Positions 1-7,777 of a stretch of 30,214 bases of DNA are shown here, in pieces (position 1 is the first letter of the stretch; each line of letters opens with the position of its first letter). Under the pieces are notes generated by a model. That model ran no database searches. It had not been told where the DNA came from and saw nothing but the letters and a program-made list of their open reading frames with translations. Position numbers and translations under genes: made by a program. Source of the stretch: an uncultured Muribaculaceae bacterium. GTDB lineage: Bacteria; Bacteroidota; Bacteroidia; Bacteroidales; Muribaculaceae. The stretch lies in assembly GCA_910584905.1 (NCBI GenBank), contig CAJUCQ010000001.1, forward strand, positions 1 to 30,214, given 5' to 3'.

Positions 1-8
1 ATTCAGTA

Positions 9-67
9 GCCATGGTCGGTAAGTGTTGGTTCTAATTTATAACACATAACCGGCCATGGCCGTTTTT
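9..67 (+). terminator. Terminator-like long hairpin for a gene left of the window
   Basis: Bases 9-20 pair with 49-60 (12 pairs, one of them G-T), and an inner stem pairs 23-27 (GTGTT) with 41-45 (AACAC), leaving a 13-base AT-rich loop. A TTTTT run follows at 63-67 on the plus strand, as in an intrinsic terminator. It would end a plus-strand gene lying before base 1, converging on the tRNA gene. No T run follows in the other direction. It could instead be part of the adjoining repeat. Confidence 0.55.
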
Positions 68-80
68 GATAACATTGCCA

Positions 81-206
81 TAAGTTAATAGCATTGGGAC
101 GCGATTAATCGCGTCCGCGACGAATAGTGGTAATCTCCCTGCGCCAAAATTGCAGTAATGCGTTATTGGATAGTGCTTTTCGCGGCGGACGTGATGAATC
201 ACGTCC
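81..206. repeat. Composite palindromic repeat, left copy
   Basis: Two short palindromes lie 90 bases apart. The first (97-116) is the perfect 20-base palindrome GGACGCGATTAATCGCGTCC. The second (187-206) is GGACGTGAT-GA-ATCACGTCC, with 9-base arms. Bases 81-117 recur exactly, in reverse complement, at 30086-30122. The copy at 29998-30122 also has two palindromes, 89 bases apart, and the spacers share patches such as GCGACGA after the first palindrome and ATTGC in the middle. This looks like a REP/BIME-type dispersed element; the family is not one I can name. The stretch 1-318 holds no credible gene. Confidence 0.75.
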
Positions 207-280
207 GTACTGCGTTGGCTGACGGATGTTTGCGCCCCACCCGTGAAAACCATCCCCCCGCGGCCCCCTTTCCTGAAAAT

Positions 281-317
281 AAAAAAAGAGTCACCATCCT
301 TGGATGATAACTCTTTT
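281..317 (-). terminator. Intrinsic terminator of the tRNA-Glu gene
   Basis: Read on the minus strand, AAAAGAGT-TATCATCC pairs along its full length with GGATGGTG-ACTCTTTT (16 pairs, including G-T pairs) around an AA loop, and the 3' arm runs on into a T tract at 281-287. It starts directly after the tRNA 3' end. Confidence 0.85.
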
Positions 318-318
318 G

Positions 319-391
319 TAGCGAATCCGGGACTCGAACCCGGGTTTCCGCCGTGAGAGGGCGGCGTGCTAGACCACTACACTAAATCGCC
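319..391 (-). tRNA. tRNA-Glu (anticodon CTC)
   Basis: The reverse complement folds as a 73-base cloverleaf: acceptor GGCGATT/ATTCGCT, D stem GTGT/GCAC, anticodon stem CCGCC/GGCGG with loop CTCTCAC (anticodon CTC, which reads GAG codons), a 4-base variable loop, and T stem CCGGG/CCCGG with loop TTCGAGT. The discriminator is A and CCA is not encoded, as is usual in Bacteroidetes. One oddity is a T-T mismatch at acceptor position 6-67, next to an otherwise sound stem with a G-T first pair. It has its own promoter and terminator. Confidence 0.96.
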
Positions 392-401
392 GTTTGCGTT
401 G

Positions 402-433
402 CAAAATTACTGCTTATTTCTGAATCTTGCAAG
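402..433 (-). promoter_or_regulatory. Bacteroidetes-type promoter of tRNA-Glu
   Basis: On the minus strand, CTTG (430-433) is followed after 20 bases by TAATTTTG (402-409), an exact match to the -7 consensus TAnnTTTG with three of four bases of the -33 TTTG. Transcription would begin a few bases before the tRNA 5' end at 391, which fits a stable RNA gene. Confidence 0.75.
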
Positions 434-457
434 CGCTTTAAGATTTTTTTGCTAATC

Positions 458-1621
458 TCATTCAAAGATATGTTTCAGCTTTGAAAAGATGCGGTTGCGG
501 TCGGCTTCTCCGGCCTGAATATCGGGTTTGCCATTGAGCGACTCGAATATGGCGCGTTCTTCGTCGTTGAGCTTTTCGGGGATATAGACCATCACGTTGA
601 TTAGCTCGTCGCCCGTGCCGCCGTTTTCCTGATCGGGCAGGCCCTTGCCGCGAAGACGGAGCACCTTGCCCGGCTGGCTGCCGGCCGGGATGTTGAGGCG
701 GGCGCGGCCGTTGATGGTGGGTACCTCGACGCTGCCGCCGAGTGCGGCCGTGGGGATGTCGAGCATCAGGTTGTAGATTACGTCGGCGCCGTCGCGGATG
801 AGTTCGGGGTGTTTTATCTCCTCAATCACAACGAGCAGGTCGCCGCGGATGCCGCCGTTGCGCGGGGCGTTGCCCTTGCCCTTGAGCGTGAACACCTGAC
901 CTTCCTGCGCACCGGCGGGGATGTTGAAGGAGATTTCCTGATCTTTGCGCACCACGCCTTCGCCGTTGCAGTAGGTGCAACGCTCGGTGATGGTCTTGCC
1001 CGAGCCGCCGCAGGTGGGGCAGGTCGAAACCGACTCCATCGGCCCGAGGAACGACTGCTGCACGTGGGTCACCGTGCCCGTGCCGTGGCAGGTCGAACAC
1101 GTGGCGAAAGCCACGCCGTCCTTGGCCCCGGTGCCCTTGCAGTGCTCGCACTCCAAGAACGTGGGGATGCGGAGCGTCTTGTGGACGCCGTTGGCGATGT
1201 CGGAGAGGGTCAGCTTGACGCGGATGCGGAGGTCGGAGCCGCGGCGCTGCTGGCGGCGCGCCTGACGCCTTCCGCCCGTTGCCGACCCGAAGCCGCCGAA
1301 TCCGGCGCCTCCGAAGATGTCGCCGAACTGCGCGAAAATATCCTCCATGCTCATGCCGCCGGCATGGAAGCCACCGCCGCCCGGGAAGCCCTGAGCGCCC
1401 ATGTTGTGGCCGAAGCGGTCGTATTTGGCGCGCTTGTCGGGGTCGCTGAGCACCTCATAGGCCTCGGCCGCTTCTTTGAATTTTTCCTCGGCTTCCTTGT
1501 CGCCGGGGTTGCGGTCGGGGTGGTATTTCAGTGCAAGTTTGCGGTATGCTTTCTTGATTTCGTCGGCATCGGCGCTTTTGCCGACGCCGAGCACTTCGTA
1601 GTAATCGCGTTTGTTTTCCAT
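458..1621 (-). CDS. dnaJ: Molecular chaperone DnaJ (Hsp40)
   Basis: Cytoplasmic co-chaperone that delivers unfolded proteins to DnaK and triggers its ATPase. The 387-residue protein has the full type I layout. The N-terminal J domain (about 5-70) carries the HPD motif at 34-36. A glycine/phenylalanine-rich linker runs from about 75 to 125. The zinc-binding region starts at Cys158 and has four CxxCxGxG-type repeats (CEHCKGTG, CSTCHGTG, CPTCGGSG, CTYCNGEG). The C-terminal beta domains for substrate binding and dimerisation follow. The length is normal for the family. It lies 21 bases after grpE, so the two are almost surely one transcript; dnaK is not in the window. Confidence 0.97.
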   Translation of the reverse strand: MENKRDYYEVLGVGKSADADEIKKAYRKLALKYHPDRNPGDKEAEEKFKEAAEAYEVLSDPDKRAKYDRFGHNMGAQGFPGGGGFHAGGMSMEDIFAQFGDIFGGAGFGGFGSATGGRRQARRQQRRGSDLRIRVKLTLSDIANGVHKTLRIPTFLECEHCKGTGAKDGVAFATCSTCHGTGTVTHVQQSFLGPMESVSTCPTCGGSGKTITERCTYCNGEGVVRKDQEISFNIPAGAQEGQVFTLKGKGNAPRNGGIRGDLLVVIEEIKHPELIRDGADVIYNLMLDIPTAALGGSVEVPTINGRARLNIPAGSQPGKVLRLRGKGLPDQENGGTGDELINVMVYIPEKLNDEERAIFESLNGKPDIQAGEADRNRIFSKLKHIFE

Positions 1622-1642
1622 ATGAGGATGCTTGTGAGCGTG

Positions 1643-2248
1643 TTATTCGCCCACAACCACTTTGGCGTGGCGGAGCACTTTGTCGTTGAGCATATATCCT
1701 TTCTGCACCGTGTCGAGGACCTTGCCTTTTTGTCCGGCTTCGGGTGCCGGAACGGTGGCGATGGCTTCGTGGAGGTCGGCGTCGAAGTCGCCGCCGGTCG
1801 AGTCCATTGCTTTGACGCCGTTGGTTTCGAGATACTTCACGAGCTTGTTGTATATCAGCTCCATGCCTTCGCGCACGGCGTCGGCGCTCTCGGTCGTGCG
1901 CGAGGCCTCGAGTCCGCGCTCGAAGTCGTCGACTATCGGGAGAAGGCCGTTGAGCACCTTTTCGCCTGCATTTTTCACGAGGTCGGCCTTTTCGCGGACC
2001 ACACGCTTGCGGTAGTTGTCGAATTCAGCCATGAGGAAGAGATATTCTTTCTTTTCCTTTTCAATCTGAGCGCGTGCGTCGGCGAGTTCTTCGGCCAGCT
2101 TCTCGCCGGCGGCGGTTTCCTGCGCTTCGGCTTCGGCCTCGGTGTTTTCTTCGGGGTCCACGTCTATGCTTTCCACGCCCGCGGCTACGGCGGCGTCATG
2201 GATTTTCTGTTCTTCGTCTCGGGGAGTTTTATCTTCGTTCTGTTTCAT
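1643..2248 (-). CDS. grpE: Nucleotide exchange factor GrpE
   Basis: Cytoplasmic factor that releases ADP from DnaK and so resets the DnaK-DnaJ cycle. In this 201-residue protein an acidic, low-complexity N-terminus (about 1-50) leads into a long helix likely to form the dimer coiled coil (about 50-100, including EFDNYRKR). The C-terminal beta wing carries the family signature region HEAIATVP...VLDTVQKGYMLNDKVLRHAKVVV. It is the first gene of the pair grpE-dnaJ, an arrangement found in many Bacteroidetes. Heat-shock control would be expected, but I see no CIRCE inverted repeat upstream. Confidence 0.96.
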   Translation of the reverse strand: MKQNEDKTPRDEEQKIHDAAVAAGVESIDVDPEENTEAEAEAQETAAGEKLAEELADARAQIEKEKKEYLFLMAEFDNYRKRVVREKADLVKNAGEKVLNGLLPIVDDFERGLEASRTTESADAVREGMELIYNKLVKYLETNGVKAMDSTGGDFDADLHEAIATVPAPEAGQKGKVLDTVQKGYMLNDKVLRHAKVVVGE

Positions 2249-2323
2249 TGTCAGAGTTGGGTTTTATGTAAGTGAGGCCATACAAAAACATTGCCAAACT
2301 CGCTGTTTGCGACTTCGGGACGT

Positions 2324-2331
2324 CAAAAATA
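2324..2331 (-). promoter_or_regulatory. Candidate -7 element for grpE-dnaJ
   Basis: TATTTTTG on the minus strand matches the Bacteroidetes -7 consensus TAnnTTTG and lies about 76 bases before the grpE start, in the 106-base gap after recQ. No TTTG stands at the expected -33 distance, so the call is weak; a different sigma factor could be used for this heat-shock pair. Confidence 0.35.
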
Positions 2332-2354
2332 TAACAAAATTTGCATAATAACGT

Positions 2355-4343
2355 TCAGTTTCGTCTCCCCGGCAGGCATATCCACGTGCCGTCGACTTCG
2401 TAGACGCCTTTGTCGATGAGGGCGCGGAGCACCCCGACGGCTTCCGTCCGCCTCCGCCCGAAGGGTGCCAGCAGCGTTTCGGCGGCGATGCGTCCGCCCT
2501 CGGCTGAGGCGAACTGCGCCGCTATGCGCTCGGAGATTTCCTTCGGCCCGAGGTGTGCGGTTGCGGCTTCGCGCCCGCGGCAGATGTCGCATTTCCCGCA
2601 CGGCGCCGTCGGTGTCTCGCCGAAGTAGCGGAGTATGTGGTTCACGCGGCAGTCGAGCCCGTGGTCGAAGGCAAAGCTCTTCATGGCCGCGATGCGCTCC
2701 TCGAGCGCGGCCCGCCGCTCCTGATACACGGCTTTGGGGATGAGCAGTCTGTGGGTTTCCTCGCGCGAGCGGCTCCAGTGGATAAACGGCGAGCAACTCA
2801 TGGGCACATAGGCCAGGACTCCGAGTCTGCGAAGCTGAAGCAGGGCCTGATACACGTCTTCCTGATTGACGTTTATGCGCCGCGCGATGAGTGCCTCGCT
2901 GATGGTGACGAAGTCGGCGAACAGCCCGGGGTATTCGCGGAGGAGGGTTCGGAGCACGTTCTCGGCCACGGCGTCGAGGTTCAGGTTGTAAAGCCCGGCG
3001 CGCGACTCGAGAATCATCACTCGTGAGCGCGTGCCCGTCTCGTCGGTGTATTCGATATAGCCCGAGCGGCTGAGTATGGCGAGGGCCGCGCGCACCTGCC
3101 CCTCGCGGAGACCGTGGCGCTCGGCGAGGACCTCCGGGCGGAATTCGAACGTGCGTCCGTAGCCTTCACCGATGCCGAGGTCGAGGCTCACGGCGGCGAG
3201 CTCGTACACGCGGCTGATGAATTCAAGCGGCGGGTAGCTCTCGGCGATGCGGCGCGTCAGGGCGGCTTTGTCGGATGTGCGCACCAGCACCACGGCGAAT
3301 GCCGGGCGTCCGTCGCGGCCTGCACGCCCGGCTTCCTGATAGTAGTCTTCGAGCGTCGACGGCAGGTCGTAGTGGATGACCATGCGCACGTCGGCTTTGT
3401 CGATGCCCATTCCGAAGGCGTTGGTGGCCACGATGACGCGCGTGCGCCCCTCGCGCCATGCGTCCTGCGCCTGCGACTTGGCCTCGGGGTCGAGGCCGGC
3501 GTGGTAGTAGCCTGCCGGGATGCCTTGACGCGAAAGCTCGGCGGCAATCTCGCGGGTGCGGCGCCGCGAGCGCACGTACACGATGGCCGTGCCGCTCACG
3601 CGCCTCAGCGCCGTCACGGTGGCTCCGAGTTTGTCTTCGTCATGGCGCACGAGGAAGGAGATGTTGTCGCGGCGGAAGCTCAGGCTGAACTGTGCCGGCG
3701 ATTTCATCCGCAATTGTGTGGCGATGTCGGCCGTCACCTCGGGCGTGGCCGTGGCCGTGAGCGCAAGCACAGGCGTCGCCGGGAAGCGTTCGCGGAGGAT
3801 GCCTATGTTGAGATACGAGGGGCGGAAATCATAGCCCCACCGCGAGATGCAGTGGGCTTCGTCGACAACCACGAGGCTTATGCGCCATTGGGCCATGCGC
3901 CGCAGGAAATCCTCCGACGCAAGCCTCTCGGGAGCAATGTAGAGCAGGCGCAGGCGGCCTGCGTCGGCGCGTTCGAGGGCGTAGTTGCGTTCGGCGCGGC
4001 TTTGCCCGGAGTGCAGGCAGGCGCCGCGGATGCCGCGGGCCAAGAGGTTGTCGACTTGGTCTTTCATAAGAGAGATGAGCGGCGTCACCACCAGCGTCAG
4101 ACCCGGCAGAAGCATGGCCGGGACCTGAAACGTCACGCTTTTGCCGCCCCCGGTGGGGAGCAGACCGATGGTGTCGCGGCCCTGAAGCACGCTGTCGATT
4201 ATGTCGCGCTGGCACGGGCGGAACGAGTCGTAGCCCCAGTAGCGGCGCAGAATATCTTCCGGCGTGTCGCCCTGAGGCGTCGTCAGCGTGTCGTCGGGGA
4301 GGTAGCGGGAATCGGAAAAATCGTGGTAGCCGTAGGGGTCCAT
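2355..4343 (-). CDS. recQ: RecQ-family ATP-dependent DNA helicase
   Basis: 3'-5' DNA helicase of the RecF recombination and replication-repair pathway. In this 662-residue protein, motif I (Walker A, PTGGGKS) lies at 63-69. The DEAH box (161-164) is followed by the RecQ aromatic loop, seen as CISRWGYDFRPSY. The helicase C domain includes motif VI with YYQEAGRAGRDG. A RecQ zinc site is formed by Cys565, Cys582, Cys585 and Cys588, followed by a winged-helix region reaching the C-terminus. There is no room for an HRDC domain, so this is a short, HRDC-less RecQ. It starts 45 bases after recJ and is probably co-transcribed with it. Confidence 0.94.
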   Translation of the reverse strand: MDPYGYHDFSDSRYLPDDTLTTPQGDTPEDILRRYWGYDSFRPCQRDIIDSVLQGRDTIGLLPTGGGKSVTFQVPAMLLPGLTLVVTPLISLMKDQVDNLLARGIRGACLHSGQSRAERNYALERADAGRLRLLYIAPERLASEDFLRRMAQWRISLVVVDEAHCISRWGYDFRPSYLNIGILRERFPATPVLALTATATPEVTADIATQLRMKSPAQFSLSFRRDNISFLVRHDEDKLGATVTALRRVSGTAIVYVRSRRRTREIAAELSRQGIPAGYYHAGLDPEAKSQAQDAWREGRTRVIVATNAFGMGIDKADVRMVIHYDLPSTLEDYYQEAGRAGRDGRPAFAVVLVRTSDKAALTRRIAESYPPLEFISRVYELAAVSLDLGIGEGYGRTFEFRPEVLAERHGLREGQVRAALAILSRSGYIEYTDETGTRSRVMILESRAGLYNLNLDAVAENVLRTLLREYPGLFADFVTISEALIARRINVNQEDVYQALLQLRRLGVLAYVPMSCSPFIHWSRSREETHRLLIPKAVYQERRAALEERIAAMKSFAFDHGLDCRVNHILRYFGETPTAPCGKCDICRGREAATAHLGPKEISERIAAQFASAEGGRIAAETLLAPFGRRRTEAVGVLRALIDKGVYEVDGTWICLPGRRN

Positions 4344-4388
4344 CGCGCGGAACAGGCGGTTTGATGCGTATGGGGTCGGAGCTTGTTA

Positions 4389-6119
4389 TCACTCCATTAT
4401 CGTGCGGATTTGCTTGACGTGGAGCTGGAGGGCGCCCGGAGTGTTGCGATGGGTGTTTTCCTCTATCGTATAGCAGATGTTGAACGGCTTGCCTGAATGG
4501 ATGTGGTCGAAATACGAGGCCATGTTGAAGGCTATGCCGTTGATTACGCGCCCGGATGTGTCATCGACCATCTCGAGCTTGATGTGCTCGAGATGGTGGC
4601 CTACGAGCTTGCTTGAGCCGAAGTCCTTGACGCGGCGAGTGCAGAATGTGGGCTGGGGGTTGCCGGGGCCGAAGGGGTGGAACAGGCGCAGTGTCGACAC
4701 AAGTTCGGGGGTTATTTCCGAGAAGGTCAGGAATGCGTCGATGTCGATTTGCGGAGTGAGCTGTTCGGGCAGGATATTCGCCGCCACATACTCCTCGAAA
4801 CGCGCCGTGAACGCCGGGATATTCTCTTCCTTGAGCGAGAGCCCCACGGCATAGGTGTGGCCTCCGAAATTCTCGAGGAGGTCGCGGCATGATTCCACGG
4901 CCTTGTATATGTCGAATCCCTGCACCGAGCGCGACGACCCCGTGGCGAGGCCGTTGGTGAGGGTAAGCACCACCGACGGCTTGTAGTACAGCTCCGTCAG
5001 GCGCGAGGCAACGATGCCGATGATGCCCTTGTGCCAGTCTTTGTTGTATATCACCACCGATCGTTTGAGCGAGTGCATCTCTCCCCGGGCTTCGAGGATG
5101 GCGTTTGCTTCGTCGGTGATGCGCTTGTCAAGTTCCTTGCGGTCGCTGTTGTATTTGTCTATCTCAAGGCTCTTGCGGGCCGCTTCCTTGGCGTCGCGGG
5201 CCACGAGGAGTTCTACGGCCTCGCTACCGCTCTGCATGCGCCCGGATGCATTGATGCGCGGGCCTATCTTGAAGATAACGTCGTTGATTGTCAGCTCGCG
5301 GTTGGTGAGCCCGCATGTGCGGATTATAGCGCGCAGGCCCATGTTGGGGTTGGAGTTGAGGCGCTTCAGCCCCATATATGCCATGACGCGGTTCTCGCCC
5401 GTCATAGGCACGATGTCGGCCGCGATGCTCACGGCCACGAGGTCGAGCATGCATTCGAGCTCGGCAGTGGCTATGCCGTTGGAAATCGAGAAGGCTTCCA
5501 TCAGCTTGTAGCCCACGCCGCAACCCGACAGGTGAGGGCACGGATAGCCCGCTCCGGGGAGCTTGGGATTGAGGATGGCGGCCGCCGGAGGCAGCTCGCG
5601 GTCGGGCATGTGGTGGTCGCAGATGATAAAATCTATACCCTTTTCCTTGGCGTAGGAAATTTCGTCGTTGGCTTTGATGCCGCAGTCGAGAATGATGACG
5701 AGCTTGATGTCTTTTTCGACAAAATCGTCGATGATGGCGCGCGAGATGCCATAGCCCTCCTCATAGCGGGTGGGGATATAGTAGTCGAGCTCGCTGTAAA
5801 AATTCTGGAGATAACGATACACCAGCGCCACGGCTGTCGTACCGTCGACGTCGTAGTCGCCATAGACCATAATCTTCTCTTTCGATCCCATGGCGCGGTT
5901 CAGGCGGTCGACGGCCTTGTCCATGTCTTGCATCAGGAAGGGGTCGTGGAGGTCACGGAGCGACGGATGGAAGAATTGCTCGGCCTCGGCTATGGTCGTG
6001 ATGCCGCGCTGAACAAGCAGGTCGCACACCGTGGGGCAATTGGCGAAGCGGCGGGCAAGCTCGCTGCCTACCCGTATCTCCCCGGAGGGAATGGAGGGAT
6101 AATTCCATTTTCGCGTCAT
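4389..6119 (-). CDS. recJ: Single-stranded-DNA-specific exonuclease RecJ
   Basis: 5'-3' exonuclease on single-stranded DNA, acting with RecQ in end resection and also in base-excision and mismatch repair. The 576-residue protein belongs to the DHH phosphoesterase family. It shows the metal-binding motifs DYDVDG at 88-93, a LDCG segment near 144-147, and DHH at 168-170. The DHHA1 motif GGH is at 419-421, and a C-terminal OB-fold region fills the last hundred or so residues. The length is normal for RecJ. It has its own promoter in the divergent region upstream and is followed by recQ. Confidence 0.96.
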   Translation of the reverse strand: MTRKWNYPSIPSGEIRVGSELARRFANCPTVCDLLVQRGITTIAEAEQFFHPSLRDLHDPFLMQDMDKAVDRLNRAMGSKEKIMVYGDYDVDGTTAVALVYRYLQNFYSELDYYIPTRYEEGYGISRAIIDDFVEKDIKLVIILDCGIKANDEISYAKEKGIDFIICDHHMPDRELPPAAAILNPKLPGAGYPCPHLSGCGVGYKLMEAFSISNGIATAELECMLDLVAVSIAADIVPMTGENRVMAYMGLKRLNSNPNMGLRAIIRTCGLTNRELTINDVIFKIGPRINASGRMQSGSEAVELLVARDAKEAARKSLEIDKYNSDRKELDKRITDEANAILEARGEMHSLKRSVVIYNKDWHKGIIGIVASRLTELYYKPSVVLTLTNGLATGSSRSVQGFDIYKAVESCRDLLENFGGHTYAVGLSLKEENIPAFTARFEEYVAANILPEQLTPQIDIDAFLTFSEITPELVSTLRLFHPFGPGNPQPTFCTRRVKDFGSSKLVGHHLEHIKLEMVDDTSGRVINGIAFNMASYFDHIHSGKPFNICYTIEENTHRNTPGALQLHVKQIRTIME

Positions 6120-6177
6120 TCCGATTGCTTTTTATAGATTCAAGACTGTTGGCGGGCCGCAAATTTTCGCCCAAGTG

Positions 6178-6209
6178 CAAAGTTACGAATTTATCCGCCT
6201 GTTATCAAT
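6178..6209 (-). promoter_or_regulatory. Promoter of recJ-recQ
   Basis: On the minus strand, ATTG (6206-6209) is followed after 20 bases by TAACTTTG (6178-6185), a full match to TAnnTTTG. Transcription would start near 6171, about 50 bases before the recJ start codon. Confidence 0.75.
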
Positions 6210-6278
6210 ATGCGTTGCGTTAAAACTGGTGAAAATATCTCTTGTCGCCCGCCGTCGCCGCGTGCGGCCTCGGAGGCA

Positions 6279-6305
6279 TTTACCATTTTTACCGTAAATT
6301 TTACC
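6279..6305. promoter_or_regulatory. Possible operator: three TTTACC half-sites
   Basis: TTTACC occurs three times, at 6279, 6288 and 6300, and the second copy forms the inverted repeat TTTAC-C-GTAAA (6288-6298). The cluster ends 15 bases before the -33 element of the redox operon promoter, a position suited to an activator or repressor. The sequence is AT-rich, so chance is a real alternative. Confidence 0.3.
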
Positions 6306-6320
6306 AAAATATACTACAGC

Positions 6321-6351
6321 TTTGCTTTTTGCTTGTTTTTCACTATTTTTG
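6321..6351 (+). promoter_or_regulatory. Promoter of the redox operon
   Basis: TTTG at 6321-6324, a spacer of 19 bases, then TATTTTTG at 6344-6351: an exact match to the Bacteroidetes primary sigma consensus in both boxes and in spacing. The predicted start near 6357 lies downstream of the ATG at 6322, so the true start codon must be the ATG at 6376. Confidence 0.88.
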
Positions 6352-6375
6352 CGTTGTAAATTCCTTTTCTTCGCA

Positions 6376-7776
6376 ATGATGGACAAGACCGAACACAGCA
6401 AATCACGACGTGAGTTTTTGAAAAAACTGGGTGCCGGCGCTTTTGCCGCGGCATCGGCCTCTCTTGTCGGCTGCACACCCGGCAACAAGAGCGCCGCATC
6501 GGCTTCGGCCGCAGGCACGGGCAGCATGACTTACCGCCGGAACGCGAAGGGCGACGAGGTGTCCGTGCTCGGCTACGGATGCATGCGCTGGCCCATGATG
6601 CCTTCCCCTGACGGCGAGGGTGAGATTATCGATCAGGAGGCTGTCAACGAACTCGTGGACTATGCGATTGCCCACGGCGTGAACTATTTCGACACGGCTC
6701 CGCCCTATCTCCGCGGCATGTCGGAGGAGGCCACGGGCATCGCTCTCAGCCGCCACCCTCGCGAAAGCTACTACATCGCCACAAAAATGTCGAACCAAAG
6801 CCTTGCAAACGACCTTGAGGGCGAGGCTCTGCTGAAGGCCTCGATAGAGATGTACCGCAATTCGCTCAAGCGGCTCCGCACCGACTATATCGACTATTAT
6901 CTCCTGCACTTCTGCGGCGGAGGCGACGGCCTGCCCTTCTTCGCCAAGCGCTTCGACGAAAGCGGCATGCTCGACTTTGTGCTCAAGGAGAGAGAGGCCG
7001 GGCGCATCCGCAACCTCGGCTTTTCGTATCATGGCGACATACGCGTGTTCGACCACCTTATGAGCCGCCATGATGAAATCAAATGGGACTTCGTGCAGAT
7101 TCAGCTCAATTACGTCGACTGGAAGCACGCATCGGGATTCAATTTCAACGCCGACTATCTCTACGGCGAACTCGCCAAGCGCGGAATTCCGGCCGTGGTG
7201 ATGGAGCCCCTGCTCGGCGGACGGCTCGCGTCGCTCACAAACGCCCTGAACGCGCGCCTGAAGGAGCATCGCCCTGACGATTCGGTCGCGGCATGGGCAT
7301 TCCGCTTCGCCGCCACGCCCCCGGGGGTGCTCACCGTCCTGAGCGGAATGACCTATATGGAGCATCTTCAGGACAACCTGCGCACATACTCTCCGCTCGA
7401 ACCCTGCTCGCAGGCCGAGCTTGACCTCCTTGAGGACACGGCCTTGAAGATGATGGAATTTCCATCCGTTCCCTGCACGGCGTGCCAGTATTGCATGCCC
7501 TGTCCCTACGGGCTGAACATCCCGGCCATCTTCTCCCACTACAACAAGTGTATCAACGAGGGCAACACGCCCCTTAGCTCAGCCGACCCCGACTATCGCC
7601 GGGCGAGGCGAGCCTTCCTCGTGGGCTACGACCGCAGTGTGCCCCGTCTCCGGCAGGCCGACCGCTGCATCGCCTGCGGCAAATGCAAGGAGCATTGCCC
7701 GCAGACAATTGATATACCCGCTCAGATGGAGCGCATAAATCTCTATGTCGAAAAATTGAAGCAGAACACAATCTGA
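6376..7776 (+). CDS. Tat-exported lipoprotein aldo/keto reductase with C-terminal 4Fe-4S clusters
   Basis: The open frame runs from 6322, but the promoter box at 6344-6351 makes ATG 6376 the likely start (466 residues). The N-terminus is a Tat signal (SRREFLKKL, 10-18) ending in a lipobox LVGC with lipid-acceptor Cys33, so the protein should be a lipoprotein outside the cytoplasmic membrane. The aldo/keto reductase barrel keeps the catalytic tetrad Asp106, Tyr111, Lys137 and His178. The C-terminal extension has Cys367, 370, 373 and 376 and then Cys431, 434, 437 and 441, a two-cluster ferredoxin module known from one branch of the family. As NADPH is absent outside the cytoplasm, I infer that electrons come from the polyferredoxin encoded one base downstream. 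The substrate is unknown. Confidence 0.85.
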   Translation: MMDKTEHSKSRREFLKKLGAGAFAAASASLVGCTPGNKSAASASAAGTGSMTYRRNAKGDEVSVLGYGCMRWPMMPSPDGEGEIIDQEAVNELVDYAIAHGVNYFDTAPPYLRGMSEEATGIALSRHPRESYYIATKMSNQSLANDLEGEALLKASIEMYRNSLKRLRTDYIDYYLLHFCGGGDGLPFFAKRFDESGMLDFVLKEREAGRIRNLGFSYHGDIRVFDHLMSRHDEIKWDFVQIQLNYVDWKHASGFNFNADYLYGELAKRGIPAVVMEPLLGGRLASLTNALNARLKEHRPDDSVAAWAFRFAATPPGVLTVLSGMTYMEHLQDNLRTYSPLEPCSQAELDLLEDTALKMMEFPSVPCTACQYCMPCPYGLNIPAIFSHYNKCINEGNTPLSSADPDYRRARRAFLVGYDRSVPRLRQADRCIACGKCKEHCPQTIDIPAQMERINLYVEKLKQNTI

Positions 7777-7777
7777 A

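Noticed and set aside
97..206. Repeated palindromes considered as a CRISPR array
   Set aside because: Only two copies per site, with a 70-base spacer that itself is partly shared between the two sites, and no cas genes.
32..253. A 73-codon open frame on the minus strand near the left edge
   Set aside because: It runs through both palindromes of the repeat and the terminator-like hairpin, has no promoter or recognisable protein, and is best explained as chance.
809..2275. A 488-codon plus-strand open frame opposite dnaJ and grpE
   Set aside because: It is the antisense shadow of two clear genes; GC-rich third positions keep stop codons out of the opposite frame.
2249..2354. A CIRCE heat-shock operator before grpE
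   Set aside because: No TTAGCACTC-N9-GAGTGCTAA-like inverted repeat is present.
3114..4364. A 416-codon plus-strand frame opposite recQ
   Set aside because: Antisense shadow; composition is rich in Ala, Gly, His and Val with no domain, while recQ has all its motifs.
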